DNA of 64,000 bases from Murdochiella vaginalis. Its GTDB lineage: Bacteria > Bacillota > Clostridia > Tissierellales > Peptoniphilaceae. The notes under the pieces are model-generated. The model was not told where the DNA came from and did no database searches. It worked only from the letters and a program-made list of their open reading frames with translations. Positions within the stretch are counted from its first letter, which is position 1. Every line of letters starts with the position of its first letter. The position numbers and the translations under genes are program-made. The stretch covers positions 1,116,001 through 1,180,000 of the forward strand of contig NZ_LT632322.1 of the NCBI RefSeq assembly GCF_900119705.1, read 5' to 3'. This document shows positions 42,826 through 53,391 of this stretch, one piece after another.

Positions 42826-43729
42826 CTTGCTCAGCAATCCACATGATGATGGGAATGGTGAATGCGCAACCAATGCTAGTTACGACGATGATCTGTGATG
42901 CATAGTAGGTGTCGTAACCATATATTTTTGCCTGTAACGCCAGATTAATAGCGGAAGGGCAGCTCCAAGCCACAATGGTCACCATGCGCAATTCCCACGA
43001 ACCAAAGGGGAAAAGTACAAACAGTAGAATGGGAACGAGTGGAAAAAGAAGTAATCGCACAGCAGCCACCAACCAGACTCTTTTATTTTTGAATAAACCG
43101 GACAATGGCTTCTGTGCAATGAAAGCTCCCAGAATGATCATGGCTAGCGTGGAATTAATGCTTACGAGAGCGGAAATGGGCTTCAAAATAAAAGTAGGAA
43201 TCGGAATCTGCGATAAATAGACAACCCATCCAAAGAAAAAAGACAAAAACATTGGGTGCTTATATATGGCTTTTATCGCTTCGATGGCCGGTTTTGCATT
43301 CTTATCCAACAAGCGGGATCCATAGAGAATAATAAACAAATTGGATATGACAGCGGAGGGAGCAATATAAAAAATGGAGCGCGGTCCGAAGAAGGCGCCG
43401 GCAATAGCTACCCCGACAAAGGCTTTATTGTTAAAAATCACCGCAAAGCGATCAAGTGGCTTTTCTACACCAAATAAGAGACGCGACAGAAAAATATAAA
43501 TCACTTGGACGGAGATAGTAAATATCATAATTTTTACCAGTGCGATCGCTTCTTGCGCATCAAAGGGACGCAAAAAGGAGTGAAACAGCAAAAGTGGAAG
43601 AAAATAAAAAATGAGAATATGACTCATCTCGTTTGTTGTTTCGGAGGATAAGGAACCGCGACGCACAAGTAGAAAGCCGAATCCTGCCAAGAAGGCGAAT
43701 ACCAAAAATTGTTGAATAAATTCACCCAT
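42815..43729 (-). CDS. AEC-family (auxin efflux carrier-like) transporter
   Basis: The 304-residue protein has ten membrane segments in two five-segment halves, with the pattern NKAFVGVAIAGAFFG in the first half and INLALQAKIYGYDTYYASQI in the second. Bacterial members move malate, citrate or other organic acids. The start at 43729 has AAAGGAA upstream; the longer frame lacks a ribosome site. The gene stands alone between two terminators. AT content appears slightly higher than that of neighbours. The substrate is unknown. Confidence 0.85.
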   Translation of the reverse strand: MGEFIQQFLVFAFLAGFGFLLVRRGSLSSETTNEMSHILIFYFLPLLLFHSFLRPFDAQEAIALVKIMIFTISVQVIYIFLSRLLFGVEKPLDRFAVIFNNKAFVGVAIAGAFFGPRSIFYIAPSAVISNLFIILYGSRLLDKNAKPAIEAIKAIYKHPMFLSFFFGWVVYLSQIPIPTFILKPISALVSINSTLAMIILGAFIAQKPLSGLFKNKRVWLVAAVRLLLFPLVPILLFVLFPFGSWELRMVTIVAWSCPSAINLALQAKIYGYDTYYASQIIVVTSIGCAFTIPIIMWIAEQVIH

Positions 43730-43887
43730 TCTTGTTCCTTTCAACACCTGATGCCGATAGAAGATCAGCATCGTACGAAGCGTGTTCTCTTACTCATTCT
43801 AACAACTTTTATGCAAAATGCAAAAGGCCGCTATCGGAGATATAGGAAACGCTTGGATATCGGATTCCCCACCTTATGAAAACGCAA

Positions 43888-43925
43888 GAACTCCTCAGAA
43901 ACGCATTCGTGCTTCTGAGGAGTTC
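43888..43925 (-). terminator. Terminator of the ftsK-pgsA-recA-rny operon
   Basis: GAACTCCTCAGAA / TTCTGAGGAGTTC is a 13-bp perfect stem, followed on the minus strand by TTGCGTTTTC. It starts 26 bp after the rny stop. Confidence 0.75.
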
Positions 43926-43950
43926 TCTTACTTTTGCAAATTAAAAGATA

Positions 43951-45495
43951 CTACTTAGCCACATCGCTCGCACGTGTTTCGCGAACGATATTGACCTTGA
44001 TCTGTCCGGGATACTCGAGCTCGCCTTCAATTTTCTTGGCGACATCGTGTGCCAGAACCACCATCTGATCTTCTGTTACTACTTCAGGCTTAACCGCAAT
44101 ACGAATTTCACGTCCGGCCTGAATCGCATAGGATTGCTCGATGCCCGGGAAGGAATTCGCAATCGCCTCCAGGTCTTCCAAACGCTTAATGTAGTTTTCC
44201 GTCGATTCACGGCGTGCACCGGGTCGCGCAGCAGAGAGAGCATCGGATGCCTTGACAATGAAGGCCTCTAATGTTGTCGGCTCCACGTCATTGTGATGCG
44301 CTTCGATGCAATGAATGACTTCTTTGCTTTCGTGATATTTTTTCGCTAAACGAACGCCCAGCTCCACGTGTGGCAGCTCAATCTCATGATCAATCGCTTT
44401 GCCCACATCGTGCAACAGCGCACCGCGCTTGGCAATTTTAACATTGGCGCCAAGCTCCATCGCCAGCATGCCGGCAAGCTGCGCCACCTCAATTGTGTGT
44501 CCGAGTGCATTCTGGCCATAGGACGTGCGATATTTGAGTTTGCCGAGTGTCTTAACAATCTCAGGATGAATATTGCGAATACCCACCTCGTCAACGGCAA
44601 GCTCGCCCGCTTCACGAATGGCATGTTCCACTTCCTGCTCCGCCTTCTGATATAACTCTTCAATGCGGGTCGGATGAATTCGGCCGTCAACGATGAGCTT
44701 TTCAAGCGCAACACGCGCCTTTTCTCTTCGCACCGGATCAAAACAGGAAAGCACAACCGCCTGCGGGGTATCATCAATAATGAGATCGACACCCGTAAGC
44801 TGTTCAAAAGCACGAATGTTGCGTCCCTCACGGCCGATGATGCGTCCTTTCATTTCATCATTCGGCAAAGAGACGACCGTTACAGTGCTTTCTGCAACAT
44901 AATCAGACGCGTAGCGTTGCACGGTACGCGTAATGATTTCTCGCGCTCGACTTTCCGCTTCATCCTTGGTTTTGGCTTCTTCTTCACGCAAAATTTGTGC
45001 GCGCTCATGCACGACATCTTCACGTGTCATTTCCAACACCATTTCGCGTGCTTCTTCCGGTCGAAGATCTGCAATGCGTTCCAGTTCTTTTTGGCGCTGT
45101 GCCATGAGCTGGTCAGCACGCTGTTCTTTTCCCTTCAGACGTTCCTGATCCTTCGCTAATTTTTTCTCATCGTTTTCAATCTGCACAGATTTTTCATCCA
45201 GCAGATCTTCTCGCTTGTTCAAGCGACGTTCCGTGTCCTTTAATTCATTTTGACGGTGCGCGAATTGATTTTCCTGTTCTTCGCGCCAACGATGAATCTC
45301 GTCTTTCGCTTCCAGCAGAGCTTCTTTTTTAGCTGTCTCTGCATCGCGATTGGCATCATCCAGAATTTTTTCGGCTAATGTTTTTGCAGAACCGATTTTT
45401 TCTTGATTTTGTTTTGCGCGATACGCATTACCGAGGAAGAAAAAAATCAACGCAGCGGCAAGAAACGCGATAATTGGAATAATAATGTTATCCAT
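43951..45495 (-). CDS. rny: Ribonuclease Y
   Basis: RNase Y is the membrane-bound endonuclease that starts mRNA decay in many Firmicutes. The 514-residue protein has one N-terminal membrane segment (3-22), a long coiled coil to about 190, a KH domain ([12 protein letters not shown]), and an HD domain with [12 protein letters not shown]. It lies next to recA, the usual place in Clostridia. GGAGG precedes the start. It is the last gene of its operon. Confidence 0.96.
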   Translation of the reverse strand: MDNIIIPIIAFLAAALIFFFLGNAYRAKQNQEKIGSAKTLAEKILDDANRDAETAKKEALLEAKDEIHRWREEQENQFAHRQNELKDTERRLNKREDLLDEKSVQIENDEKKLAKDQERLKGKEQRADQLMAQRQKELERIADLRPEEAREMVLEMTREDVVHERAQILREEEAKTKDEAESRAREIITRTVQRYASDYVAESTVTVVSLPNDEMKGRIIGREGRNIRAFEQLTGVDLIIDDTPQAVVLSCFDPVRREKARVALEKLIVDGRIHPTRIEELYQKAEQEVEHAIREAGELAVDEVGIRNIHPEIVKTLGKLKYRTSYGQNALGHTIEVAQLAGMLAMELGANVKIAKRGALLHDVGKAIDHEIELPHVELGVRLAKKYHESKEVIHCIEAHHNDVEPTTLEAFIVKASDALSAARPGARRESTENYIKRLEDLEAIANSFPGIEQSYAIQAGREIRIAVKPEVVTEDQMVVLAHDVAKKIEGELEYPGQIKVNIVRETRASDVAK

Positions 45496-45535
45496 GGTAC
45501 CTCCTTTCCTTTAAATTTTCCTTACCCATTCTCAG

Positions 45536-46642
45536 TTAGTCCAACGTGAATGTTTCATTTTCTTGAGGAAGAGCGCTATTTGCGGCATTGCTCTGTCTGT
45601 CGCTCGCAAGGCCATCGCTTTCCTGTTCCCGTTGAGCCTGTTCATGGAGAGTGTCACGTAACTCTTTCTCCAATTTTTTATGCAGGTCCAGATTTTCCGC
45701 AATAAAAGTCTTCGCGTTTTCTCTCCCCTGACCGAGACGTTCGCCGTCGTAGCTATACCATGCGCCGGCGCGTTCCACAATACCAAAATCTAATGCGGTA
45801 TCGAGAAGCGTTCCAATCTTGGATATGCCCGTCCCATACATAATATCAAACTCCACTCGTTTGAATGGAGGAGCGACCTTATTTTTAACCACTTTTACGC
45901 GCGTACGGTTGCCGATGACATTTTCGCCATCTTTAATCTGTTCACCTCGGCGGATGTCCAGGCGAATGGTGGAGTAAAATTTTAATGCTACTCCGCCGGT
46001 GGTCACCTCAGGATTTCCATACATCACGCCAATCTTCTGACGAATTTGATTTAGGAAGACAACGGTTGTATTGGATTTGGAAACAACCGGAGTCAGCTTG
46101 CGAAGCGCCTGACTCATGAGTCGTGCAAGAAGGCCGACATGGCTGTCCCCCATCTCTCCTTCTATTTCCGCACGCGGAACCAAAGCGGCAACAGAGTCCA
46201 GTACCACAATGTCCACAGCATTGGAGCGCACCAAGCTCTCTAAGATTTCCAATGCGGACTCGCCATCATCCGGCTGCGACAGAACCAAATTATCCGTATC
46301 CACGCCCAGACGACGGGCATAGCCGACATCCAATGCGTGTTCCGCATCGATAAAGGCAGCAATGCCTCCCAGCTTTTGTGCTTCGGCAATGGTCTCCAAC
46401 GCAAGAGTTGTTTTTCCGGAGCTTTCAGGGCCGTAAATCTCCACTACACGACCACGCGGCAATCCCCCAACACCCAGCGCCAAATCCAGATTGATGGCTC
46501 CCGTCGGAATGGCGTCAATTTCCTGTACCGGTTGTTCGCCTAATTTCATGATGGCGCCTTTACCGAATTGCTTTTCTATCTTGTTGAACGCCATTTTCAG
46601 CGCTTTTTCTTTGTCTTCCTGTTTCATATTTGCAATGGCCAT
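45536..46642 (-). CDS. recA: Recombinase RecA
   Basis: The 368-residue protein is full length. Walker A is GPESSGKTT, Walker B is [12 protein letters not shown], loop L2 follows with [17 protein letters not shown], and the C-terminal domain and acidic tail are present. RecA forms the filament that drives homologous recombination and LexA cleavage. No LexA box lies in the 15-bp gap before it; transcription probably comes from further up (pgsA or ftsK), so SOS control of recA would have to act elsewhere, if it exists. Confidence 0.97.
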   Translation of the reverse strand: MAIANMKQEDKEKALKMAFNKIEKQFGKGAIMKLGEQPVQEIDAIPTGAINLDLALGVGGLPRGRVVEIYGPESSGKTTLALETIAEAQKLGGIAAFIDAEHALDVGYARRLGVDTDNLVLSQPDDGESALEILESLVRSNAVDIVVLDSVAALVPRAEIEGEMGDSHVGLLARLMSQALRKLTPVVSKSNTTVVFLNQIRQKIGVMYGNPEVTTGGVALKFYSTIRLDIRRGEQIKDGENVIGNRTRVKVVKNKVAPPFKRVEFDIMYGTGISKIGTLLDTALDFGIVERAGAWYSYDGERLGQGRENAKTFIAENLDLHKKLEKELRDTLHEQAQREQESDGLASDRQSNAANSALPQENETFTLD

Positions 46643-46657
46643 AATGCCTCCTCTATG

Positions 46658-47203
46658 TTAGATGTTGTTCAAATCCAATACTTGGTGATTTTTTAACAGA
46701 TAGTCCACTCCGGAAATAATGGTAAAAGCCAACGCGAGCCATACGAAAAGATCCGGCAGAAACGTTTGATGAACTATGGAAAGCCAACTGTGTTCCATCA
46801 GCAGAACGATGATGGCAATCATCTGAAACGTCGTCTTGTATTTTCCCCATTTGGATGCGGCAATGGTCACGCCGTTGGAGGCCGCCACCGTACGAAATCC
46901 GGTAATCATGAGTTCTCGAGCGACGATAACAACCACAATCCAGGACGCAATCCGCCCTTTTCCGACGAGAAGAATAAAGGCGGTAAGGGTCAGCACTTTA
47001 TCCGCTAAAGGATCCATAAATTTACCGAATGTCGTCACCAGATGATCTCGACGAGCGATATAGCCGTCCCAATAATCGGTTATGGATGCCGCCATGAATA
47101 TCCAGCCGGGAATGGGACTCGTCGCATCCAACAGCAGATAGGATGCCACAAAAAAGGGAATTAAACCCATTCGAAGCATGGTTAACTTATTGGGCAGATT
47201 CAT
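46658..47203 (-). CDS. pgsA: CDP-diacylglycerol-glycerol-3-phosphate 3-phosphatidyltransferase
   Basis: This enzyme makes phosphatidylglycerophosphate, the first step to phosphatidylglycerol. The 181-residue membrane protein has the CDP-alcohol phosphatidyltransferase motif D-x2-DG-x2-AR-x8-G-x3-D-x3-D (TDYWDGYIARRDH ... FGKFMDPLADK). The start at 47203 is preferred because AGGAGG lies six bases upstream, inside the end of ftsK; the overlap with ftsK is 17 bp. It sits between ftsK and recA, as is common in Firmicutes. Confidence 0.93.
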   Translation of the reverse strand: MNLPNKLTMLRMGLIPFFVASYLLLDATSPIPGWIFMAASITDYWDGYIARRDHLVTTFGKFMDPLADKVLTLTAFILLVGKGRIASWIVVVIVARELMITGFRTVAASNGVTIAASKWGKYKTTFQMIAIIVLLMEHSWLSIVHQTFLPDLFVWLALAFTIISGVDYLLKNHQVLDLNNI

Positions 47204-49556
47204 CGTCATCCTCCTCGTCATGAATATAGACTTCACGCGGTTTTGAGCCGTCCTGCGGCGAAATCGCTCCCATTGCCTCCAGATCATCAATGATGCGTCC
47301 GGCGCGAGCATATCCTATGCGAAAACGCCTTTGCAAGCCGCTGATGGACGTGGTTTCCTCGTGACTGATAAATTCCAGCACTTCCTCCATTAGCGCATCC
47401 TTCGGAGAATCCTCTCCCTCCTGTACCACATCCGCGGACTTTTCGATGGAGGCGATTAACGCTTTATCGTAACAGACGTCATGCTGATCGGTAAGGAAGT
47501 GTGTTACTTGCGATACCTCCGCATCGGAAACGAAGGCCCCCTGCACCCGCTTGGGCTTTGGGAAGTGTGCGGGATAGTACAGCATGTCGCCTTTTCCCAG
47601 CAACTTCTCGGCACCGCTTTGATCCAATATGGTACGCGAATCCACCGAAGATGAGACAGCGAAGGAAATGCGCGACGGAATATTCGCCTTAATGGTTCCG
47701 GTAATGACATCCACAGACGGGCGCTGCGTCGCAATGATCAGGTGAATTCCACAGGCTCGTGCCATCTGGGCTAAGCGCGTAATATGTGCTTCGACATCCT
47801 TGGACGCCACCATCATGAGATCGGAAAGCTCGTCAATAATGAGCACAATATAGGGCAGATTTTCCATGGAGTCATCCACCTTCTGCTGCTCACGGTATCC
47901 GGCAATATCTCGAACGGAAAACTGTGAGAAAAGCTTAAAGCGTCGTTCCATCTCTTTTACGAGTGTATATAACGCTTTCGCCGCTTTTTTCGGATCCGTA
48001 ACTACCGGAATCATCAGGTGCGGAATTTCGTTATACACGGAAAGCTCAACCACCTTTGGATCGATGAGGATCAGGCGTACTTCCGAAGGCGAATACTTAT
48101 ACAGGATGCTCATAATGATCGTATTAATGCATACTGATTTTCCGGAGCCCGTGGCACCGGCGATGAGCAAATGAGGCATTTTGGCAATCTTCGCAATCAC
48201 CGGATCCCCGTCAATGCTTTGCCCGAGCGCAATGGGAATGCCGTCCCTCTCCTGCAAAAACGCACTGCATTGCAGAAGGTCGCGCAGCGAGACGGTATCC
48301 GCTACGCGATTCGGCACTTCAATACCGACATAAGGCTTGCCCGGAATAGGCGCCTCGATACGTATGTCCTGCGCTGCCAACGCAAGAGCTAAATCATCTG
48401 CCAGGTTGGTGATGCGGCTAACTTTGATTCCCGCCTGCGGTTTCAATTCAAACTGCGTCACCGTCGGGCCGCGCTGAATGGATACCACCTTGGCATCAAT
48501 ACCGAACGAAGCCAATGTGGATTCAATTTTTCTGGCGCGCTGCTCAAGATCCGCTTCCCGTGTGCCACCGCTTTTTTTACCGGATTTCAGCAATTCCATT
48601 GGTGGCGTGATATAGGCTTGGTGTCCGTCTTCATCCATGGATAGGCCATAATTTTCCATACTGAACTGCTCCTCCGCAGTTGCCCCAAGCGCAGTTTCTT
48701 TCCTCTTTTGTTGTGGCGCTGCATCAGGCGCAGCAGAATCGGTGCTCTCCATTAGCGCGGAACATTCAATCTTTGATTCATCACGAAGAGGCATGTCTTC
48801 GTCTGTTTCATCTTGATAGGGCCTTGGAACATACGTCGTCGAAGGCAATTCCTCTTTCTCTGTCTCAAATCGATTTTCCTGTTGCTCGAAAGCGTCATAC
48901 GAGTCGTGCAATCCTTCTTCCGCTTTTTGTGCGCGTAGCGCATTTTTATGTTGGCGACGCTGATTTGCCGCTTCATGCCAAGAGACGAGTACGGCTTTCG
49001 CTTTGTCCCATCCATTTCGCAACCAGGCGCTGAGTATCGTAAAAAACTCAACCATTTTTACGTTAAACAGGTGTAATGCGAAAAAAAACAGTACGAAGAC
49101 AAAGAGCAGCCAGATTCCAATTTCTCCCATGATGTGTCGAAACAAGAAACTGAACAAGCCGCCGAAAATACCCGCGCCACGAAGAAGGTCTCCCCGTTCT
49201 GCGGAAAGCGATACGGTCGTCTCTCCGGTAGCCATAGGAAGATCTCGAACGCTGATAAGCATCGCCACACAAGTAAAAATGGCAACGACAAACAGCAGTG
49301 TGCGAAGTAATTTACCGTGCAAATTCCCGGAAACTGCAGAGAGCAGAAACAGAAAAAGAATCGGCGGGACGGCAAACACGGTCACACCGAAGAGCTTGTA
49401 GAAGCCTCCTCCGACCACCTTGCCAAACCAACCCGTTTGCTCACGAAAATAAATGGTCGCTGCACAAATAATGAGGGAAATAAAGCAGGCAACCAAAAAG
49501 TATTGTGCCTTTTGATCTTTTGTCACCCTGTTTCTGCGTCGATTTGTCTTTGCCAT
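47187..49556 (-). CDS. ftsK: DNA translocase FtsK/SpoIIIE
   Basis: The 789-residue protein has four N-terminal membrane segments (about 18-180), an acidic linker, the alpha-beta motor (Walker A AGATGSGKSVC, Walker B LPYIVLIIDELSDLM), and a C-terminal gamma winged helix (LQRRFRIGYARAGRIID). It pumps chromosome DNA through the closing septum and aligns ends for Xer recombination; a Xer gene is at 16861-17844. The start at 49556 follows GAGGAGG; a longer frame upstream overlaps the promoter. Its end overlaps pgsA. Confidence 0.94.
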   Translation of the reverse strand: MAKTNRRRNRVTKDQKAQYFLVACFISLIICAATIYFREQTGWFGKVVGGGFYKLFGVTVFAVPPILFLFLLSAVSGNLHGKLLRTLLFVVAIFTCVAMLISVRDLPMATGETTVSLSAERGDLLRGAGIFGGLFSFLFRHIMGEIGIWLLFVFVLFFFALHLFNVKMVEFFTILSAWLRNGWDKAKAVLVSWHEAANQRRQHKNALRAQKAEEGLHDSYDAFEQQENRFETEKEELPSTTYVPRPYQDETDEDMPLRDESKIECSALMESTDSAAPDAAPQQKRKETALGATAEEQFSMENYGLSMDEDGHQAYITPPMELLKSGKKSGGTREADLEQRARKIESTLASFGIDAKVVSIQRGPTVTQFELKPQAGIKVSRITNLADDLALALAAQDIRIEAPIPGKPYVGIEVPNRVADTVSLRDLLQCSAFLQERDGIPIALGQSIDGDPVIAKIAKMPHLLIAGATGSGKSVCINTIIMSILYKYSPSEVRLILIDPKVVELSVYNEIPHLMIPVVTDPKKAAKALYTLVKEMERRFKLFSQFSVRDIAGYREQQKVDDSMENLPYIVLIIDELSDLMMVASKDVEAHITRLAQMARACGIHLIIATQRPSVDVITGTIKANIPSRISFAVSSSVDSRTILDQSGAEKLLGKGDMLYYPAHFPKPKRVQGAFVSDAEVSQVTHFLTDQHDVCYDKALIASIEKSADVVQEGEDSPKDALMEEVLEFISHEETTSISGLQRRFRIGYARAGRIIDDLEAMGAISPQDGSKPREVYIHDEEDDDESAQ

Positions 49557-49577
49557 GCCGCCTCCTCGCCAACAAAC

Positions 49578-49583
49578 AGTATA
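49578..49583 (-). promoter_or_regulatory. -10 element of the ftsK operon promoter
   Basis: TATACT on the minus strand with a TG at -14/-15 (TGGTATACT), 22 bases before the start codon. No clear -35 is seen. Confidence 0.5.
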
Positions 49584-49599
49584 CCATATCGTCGGCCGC

Positions 49600-49647
49600 A
49601 AAAAACGGCGCCAACTACAGAAAGTGTACCATCTGTGTCGGCGCCGT
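49600..49647 (-). terminator. Terminator of pnp
   Basis: ACGGCGCC / GGCGCCGT is the outer stem, with an inner ACAG/CTGT stem in the loop, followed on the minus strand by six T. Confidence 0.8.
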
Positions 49648-49699
49648 CTCTATTTTCGTACGGAATGTCCTTTACGGTTTTATGCTTTCGCGCAGGTTC

Positions 49700-51799
49700 T
49701 CATTGACGAGGAAGAAGGGCTTTGCGAGAAAGATTGATGCGACCCTTATCATCAATTTCAATGACCTTTACTTTCACTTTGTCGCCAACCTCCACAACAT
49801 CCTCTACCTTCTCCACACGTTCATGCGCAAGCTTGGAAATATGGATCATTCCTTCTTTATTGCCGCCTAAGTCCACAAAGGCGCCAAACTTCATAATGCG
49901 TGCGACCGTGCCTTCATACACGTCGCCCACTTCCACGTCACGAATAATATCCAGAATCATCTGTTTTGCTTTCTCCCCGCTTTCCCCGTCGGGCGCGGTA
50001 ATCGTGATATGGCCGTCATCCTCGGTATCAATTACGGCACCGGTAGCCTCCACAATGCCGTTAATGGTCTTGCCGCCCTTGCCTATGACTTCCCGAATCT
50101 TCTCGGGATCAATATCCAAAGCCAAAATGCGCGGCGCATATTTCGACAGTTCCTTGCGCGGCTCGGCAATACAATCGGTAAGAACCGTCAAAATTTCCGC
50201 ACGTGCTTTCTTTGCCTGCGCCAGCGCGATTTCCATGACTTCCTTATCGATTCCTTCGATTTTGATATCCATCTGTAATGCAGTGATACCGTCTTTTGTA
50301 CCGGCCACCTTAAAGTCCATATCGCCCAGATGATCCTCGAGACCCTGAATGTCGGTCAGAATGGACATGTTTTCGCCCTCTTTAATCAGGCCCATGGCAA
50401 TACCCGCTACCGGCTTTTTAATGGGCACACCTGCATCCATCAAGGAAAGCGTGGAGCCGCAGATCGAAGCCTGCGAGCTAGAGCCATTGGAACTGAGAAC
50501 CTCGGAGACCACGCGAATGGTATACGGGAAGGTCGTGGAATCGGGAAGCACAGGCAGAAGCGCGCGTTCCGCTAAATAGCCATGACCAATCTCACGACGT
50601 CCGGGCGAACGCAGCGGCTTGGTGTCCCCCACGCTGAACGGCGGGAAATTGTACTGATGGAAATAACTCTTTACGACTTCCTCTTGATGCAAGCCGTCAA
50701 TGTATAGCACATCACGCGGGCCGCCTAAGGTGACCACGGAAAGCACCTGCGTCTGGCCGCGCTTGAAGAGACCGGAACCGTGTGCGCGCGGAAGCAGACC
50801 ACATTCCGCGCTCAACGGACGAATTTCATCCATGGCACGTCCATCGGCGCGCACCTTATCTTCTGTGATGAGACGGCGAACCTCGTTTCGTACCGTTTCT
50901 TCCATAATCGCGTCAATGTCATTACGAATGCTCGGGAAAATATCCGCATCGGCGGCTTCAAAAAGCTCAAAGGTTTCTTTTTTGATCTCTGCAATGCCGT
51001 CTTCGCGAATGGTCTTGTTGTCGGAACGCAAAGCCTGAATCAGGCGCTCTTTGGAGAACGCTTCAACACGTTCGCGAAGCTGCGCATCCGGTTCATGTTT
51101 GACAAACTCAAATTTTGGCTTTCCTTCTTCTGCAGCGATTTTCTTGAAGAAGCGACAAATCGACTGAATTTCTTTATGACCGTAAAGAATGGCGCCGAGC
51201 ATCTGTTCTTCGGAAAGCTCGTTCGCGCCGGCTTCCACCATCATAATGGCTTCTTCCGTACCCGAAACGGTTAAATTCAGTTCGGAATGTTCCATTTGTT
51301 CTTCACTCGGATTGATAATGTATTCGCCATTCACATAACCTACAATCACGGCGCCGGTTGGCCCGTCAAATGGAATATCGGAAAGGGACAAGGCTAAGGA
51401 AGAACCGTTCATGGCTAAAATTTCCGGTGGATCATCCGGGGAAACCGACAGAACCGTAGCGATTACTTGCACATCGTTTTTGAAGCCTTCCGGAAACAGC
51501 GGACGAATCGGACGATCCATTTGACGAGCATTGAGCGTCGCTTCCATGGATCCGCGCCCTTCGCGCTTAATATAGCCGCCGGGAATGCGACCGACCGCAT
51601 ACAGTTTTTCTTGATATTCACAAGTCAGCGGGAAAAAGTCCTGTCCTTCGCGCACATTGCGGTTCATAACGGCTGTCGTTAATACGATGCTGTCACCGGC
51701 ACGCAGGATACATTCTCCGTTTGCCTGTTCCGCCACCTTACCAATGGTGACATGAAAGGCGTTGTTCGTTACCTCAGAACGGTAATCGAATTCTCTCAT
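49700..51799 (-). CDS. pnp: Polyribonucleotide nucleotidyltransferase (PNPase)
   Basis: PNPase degrades RNA 3' to 5' with phosphate. The 699-residue protein has two RNase PH cores (the second with LPRAHGSGLFKRGQTQ and SLMDAGVPI), a helical part between them, a KH domain (IREVIGKGGKTINGI), and an S1 domain at the end (YEGTVARIMKFGAFVDLGGN). It follows rpsO as in most bacteria but is separated from it by a terminator and has its own promoter. GAGGAGG precedes the start. Confidence 0.97.
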   Translation of the reverse strand: MREFDYRSEVTNNAFHVTIGKVAEQANGECILRAGDSIVLTTAVMNRNVREGQDFFPLTCEYQEKLYAVGRIPGGYIKREGRGSMEATLNARQMDRPIRPLFPEGFKNDVQVIATVLSVSPDDPPEILAMNGSSLALSLSDIPFDGPTGAVIVGYVNGEYIINPSEEQMEHSELNLTVSGTEEAIMMVEAGANELSEEQMLGAILYGHKEIQSICRFFKKIAAEEGKPKFEFVKHEPDAQLRERVEAFSKERLIQALRSDNKTIREDGIAEIKKETFELFEAADADIFPSIRNDIDAIMEETVRNEVRRLITEDKVRADGRAMDEIRPLSAECGLLPRAHGSGLFKRGQTQVLSVVTLGGPRDVLYIDGLHQEEVVKSYFHQYNFPPFSVGDTKPLRSPGRREIGHGYLAERALLPVLPDSTTFPYTIRVVSEVLSSNGSSSQASICGSTLSLMDAGVPIKKPVAGIAMGLIKEGENMSILTDIQGLEDHLGDMDFKVAGTKDGITALQMDIKIEGIDKEVMEIALAQAKKARAEILTVLTDCIAEPRKELSKYAPRILALDIDPEKIREVIGKGGKTINGIVEATGAVIDTEDDGHITITAPDGESGEKAKQMILDIIRDVEVGDVYEGTVARIMKFGAFVDLGGNKEGMIHISKLAHERVEKVEDVVEVGDKVKVKVIEIDDKGRINLSRKALLPRQ

Positions 51800-51877
51800 T
51801 CTTTCCTCCTCTTAGTTTAGATGAACACTCACCCTTCGTCTGCGACGAGGTCGTTCGGGTTTTTCATAGACTTGTTT

Positions 51878-51883
51878 AGTATA
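51878..51883 (-). promoter_or_regulatory. -10 element of the pnp promoter
   Basis: TATACT with an upstream TG (TGATATACT) on the minus strand, about 80 bp before the pnp start. The leader contains a small hairpin around CGTC-TGC-GACG (about 51839-51848). Confidence 0.5.
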
Positions 51884-51979
51884 TCAAATTGCGCGAAAGG
51901 ACGCGAATTTCCGGATGAAAAATTTTTCTGTTTTTCTTGCACGCCTTGCAACTTTGCATCCAAAATACTTCGATACCAT

Positions 51980-52013
51980 AAAAAAGCCTCGCTCACCGAA
52001 AGGGTAAGCGAGG
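51980..52013 (-). terminator. Terminator of rpsO
   Basis: CCTCGCT / AGCGAGG plus upper CACC/GGGT pairing, followed on the minus strand by six T. Confidence 0.85.
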
Positions 52014-52036
52014 ATGTTCGCATAAGATCTGACGGA

Positions 52037-52303
52037 TTAGCCACGCAAATTCAGGCGGGCGATCAGATCACGATAGCGTTCGATATCAAGCTTATTGAGA
52101 TAGTTCAGTAATCCGCGGCGCTGACCGATGAGCATGTAAAGACCGCGACGGGAATGATTGTCATTCGCGTGTGTTTTTAAATGTTCCGTCAGTTCTGCAA
52201 TGCGGTAGCTCAAAAGCGCAATCTGCACTTCCGGTGAGCCGGTGTCTTGCTCGTTTTTGCCATATTCCTTGATAATTTCGATTTTTTTCTCTTTTGTTAA
52301 CAT
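52037..52303 (-). CDS. rpsO: Small ribosomal subunit protein S15
   Basis: S15 binds 16S rRNA early in 30S assembly. The 88-residue protein is standard: [34 protein letters not shown] and the [12 protein letters not shown] end. The start at 52303 follows GAAGAGGAG; a longer frame upstream covers the promoter and leader. The leader of about 65 bases has a hairpin GGAG / CTCC (near 52345-52359) that could serve S15 autocontrol. Confidence 0.97.
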   Translation of the reverse strand: MLTKEKKIEIIKEYGKNEQDTGSPEVQIALLSYRIAELTEHLKTHANDNHSRRGLYMLIGQRRGLLNYLNKLDIERYRDLIARLNLRG

Positions 52304-52375
52304 CTCCTCTTCCTTTCGTTCGCTACTTTCTAAGAGAGGGCTGGAGTACCGATCTCCGAGAAAGAGTACCTGTTC

Positions 52376-52404
52376 AATATACTCGTTTTGCATGGAAAAT
52401 GCAA
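52376..52404 (-). promoter_or_regulatory. Promoter of rpsO
   Basis: TTGCAT (-35) is 17 bp from TATATT (-10) on the minus strand. It overlaps or touches the last bases before the ribF stop region. Confidence 0.7.
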
Positions 52405-52418
52405 CATTTACTTCGTAG

Positions 52419-53369
52419 TTAACCTTCGGGATGCGTCCTCTCCCATTCTTTTGCCCAGGCACGCAACAGATCTTCGTCTTTCTGCATCTGCTTTGAAAGC
52501 TGCGAAGGATCGTCAAAACGAATATTCTTTCGCTCAAAACGCAGAAACGACAAACGCATGGGCTTTTCATAGATGTCTTCTGAAAAATCAAAAAAATAGG
52601 TTTCGATGCGAATCTCCGTCCCCTCTTGAAATGTGGGGTTTGTGCCGACCGACGTCATACCGAAGCATTCGTGCCCGGGAAATACGCCTTTTGTCAGGTA
52701 AACCCCTTCATGCGGGATCAAATACGGAAAGGTAATGCCCAAATTTGCGGTTGCAAAGCCAAGGCCATGGCCGCGCTTTTCTCCATGCACCACTTTTCCG
52801 GATAACGTGTATGGCGTGCCGAGCATGGCATTCGCTCGCTCGATTTTTCCCTGCACAATCGCATCTCGAATGCGTGTGGAGCTGATGCGCTGTCCTTCGT
52901 ATTGCACATCCTTTACCACGGTAACGTGAAACAGTCCTTCCTTCTCTGCTGCCAAAAGATCGGCAACGGACCCCGCCGCGTGAGCGCCGAAGCGATAGTC
53001 CTCCCCCACAACGACATGACGCACCTGAAAGTCGCGATGCAGGATATCGCGCATAAAAACATCCTTCGTTTGCGCAGCAAACGCTGCATCAAAGGAGCAA
53101 AGAATAATCGTCTCGATACCGCATTCGCGCAGACGTTGCTTTTTATCCTCCACACGCATGAGATAGCGCTTAGTATCCTGATCCAAAAAAGATGAGGTAT
53201 GATTCTTAAAAAGCAAAACCGCCGCGGATAATTCGCTTTGCTCCGCAACAAGCTTCGCTGTAGAGAGTAATTTTTGATGTCCTAAATGGACGCCGTCGAA
53301 ATTGCCTAGTGCAATCACTGTCGGCTGCTCTTGACGAAATCCACTTTGATCGTAATCCAACTCTTTCAT
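52419..53369 (-). CDS. ribF: Bifunctional riboflavin kinase / FAD synthetase
   Basis: The 316-residue protein makes FMN and then FAD from riboflavin. The N-terminal FAD synthetase domain has [13 protein letters not shown] and [10 protein letters not shown]; the C-terminal kinase domain has [10 protein letters not shown] and [18 protein letters not shown]. The last residues ([13 protein letters not shown]) are typical. It follows truB by 22 bp, the usual order in Firmicutes. Confidence 0.95.
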   Translation of the reverse strand: MKELDYDQSGFRQEQPTVIALGNFDGVHLGHQKLLSTAKLVAEQSELSAAVLLFKNHTSSFLDQDTKRYLMRVEDKKQRLRECGIETIILCSFDAAFAAQTKDVFMRDILHRDFQVRHVVVGEDYRFGAHAAGSVADLLAAEKEGLFHVTVVKDVQYEGQRISSTRIRDAIVQGKIERANAMLGTPYTLSGKVVHGEKRGHGLGFATANLGITFPYLIPHEGVYLTKGVFPGHECFGMTSVGTNPTFQEGTEIRIETYFFDFSEDIYEKPMRLSFLRFERKNIRFDDPSQLSKQMQKDEDLLRAWAKEWERTHPEG

Positions 53370-53391
53370 GATATCCTATCCGTTTCGCGCG

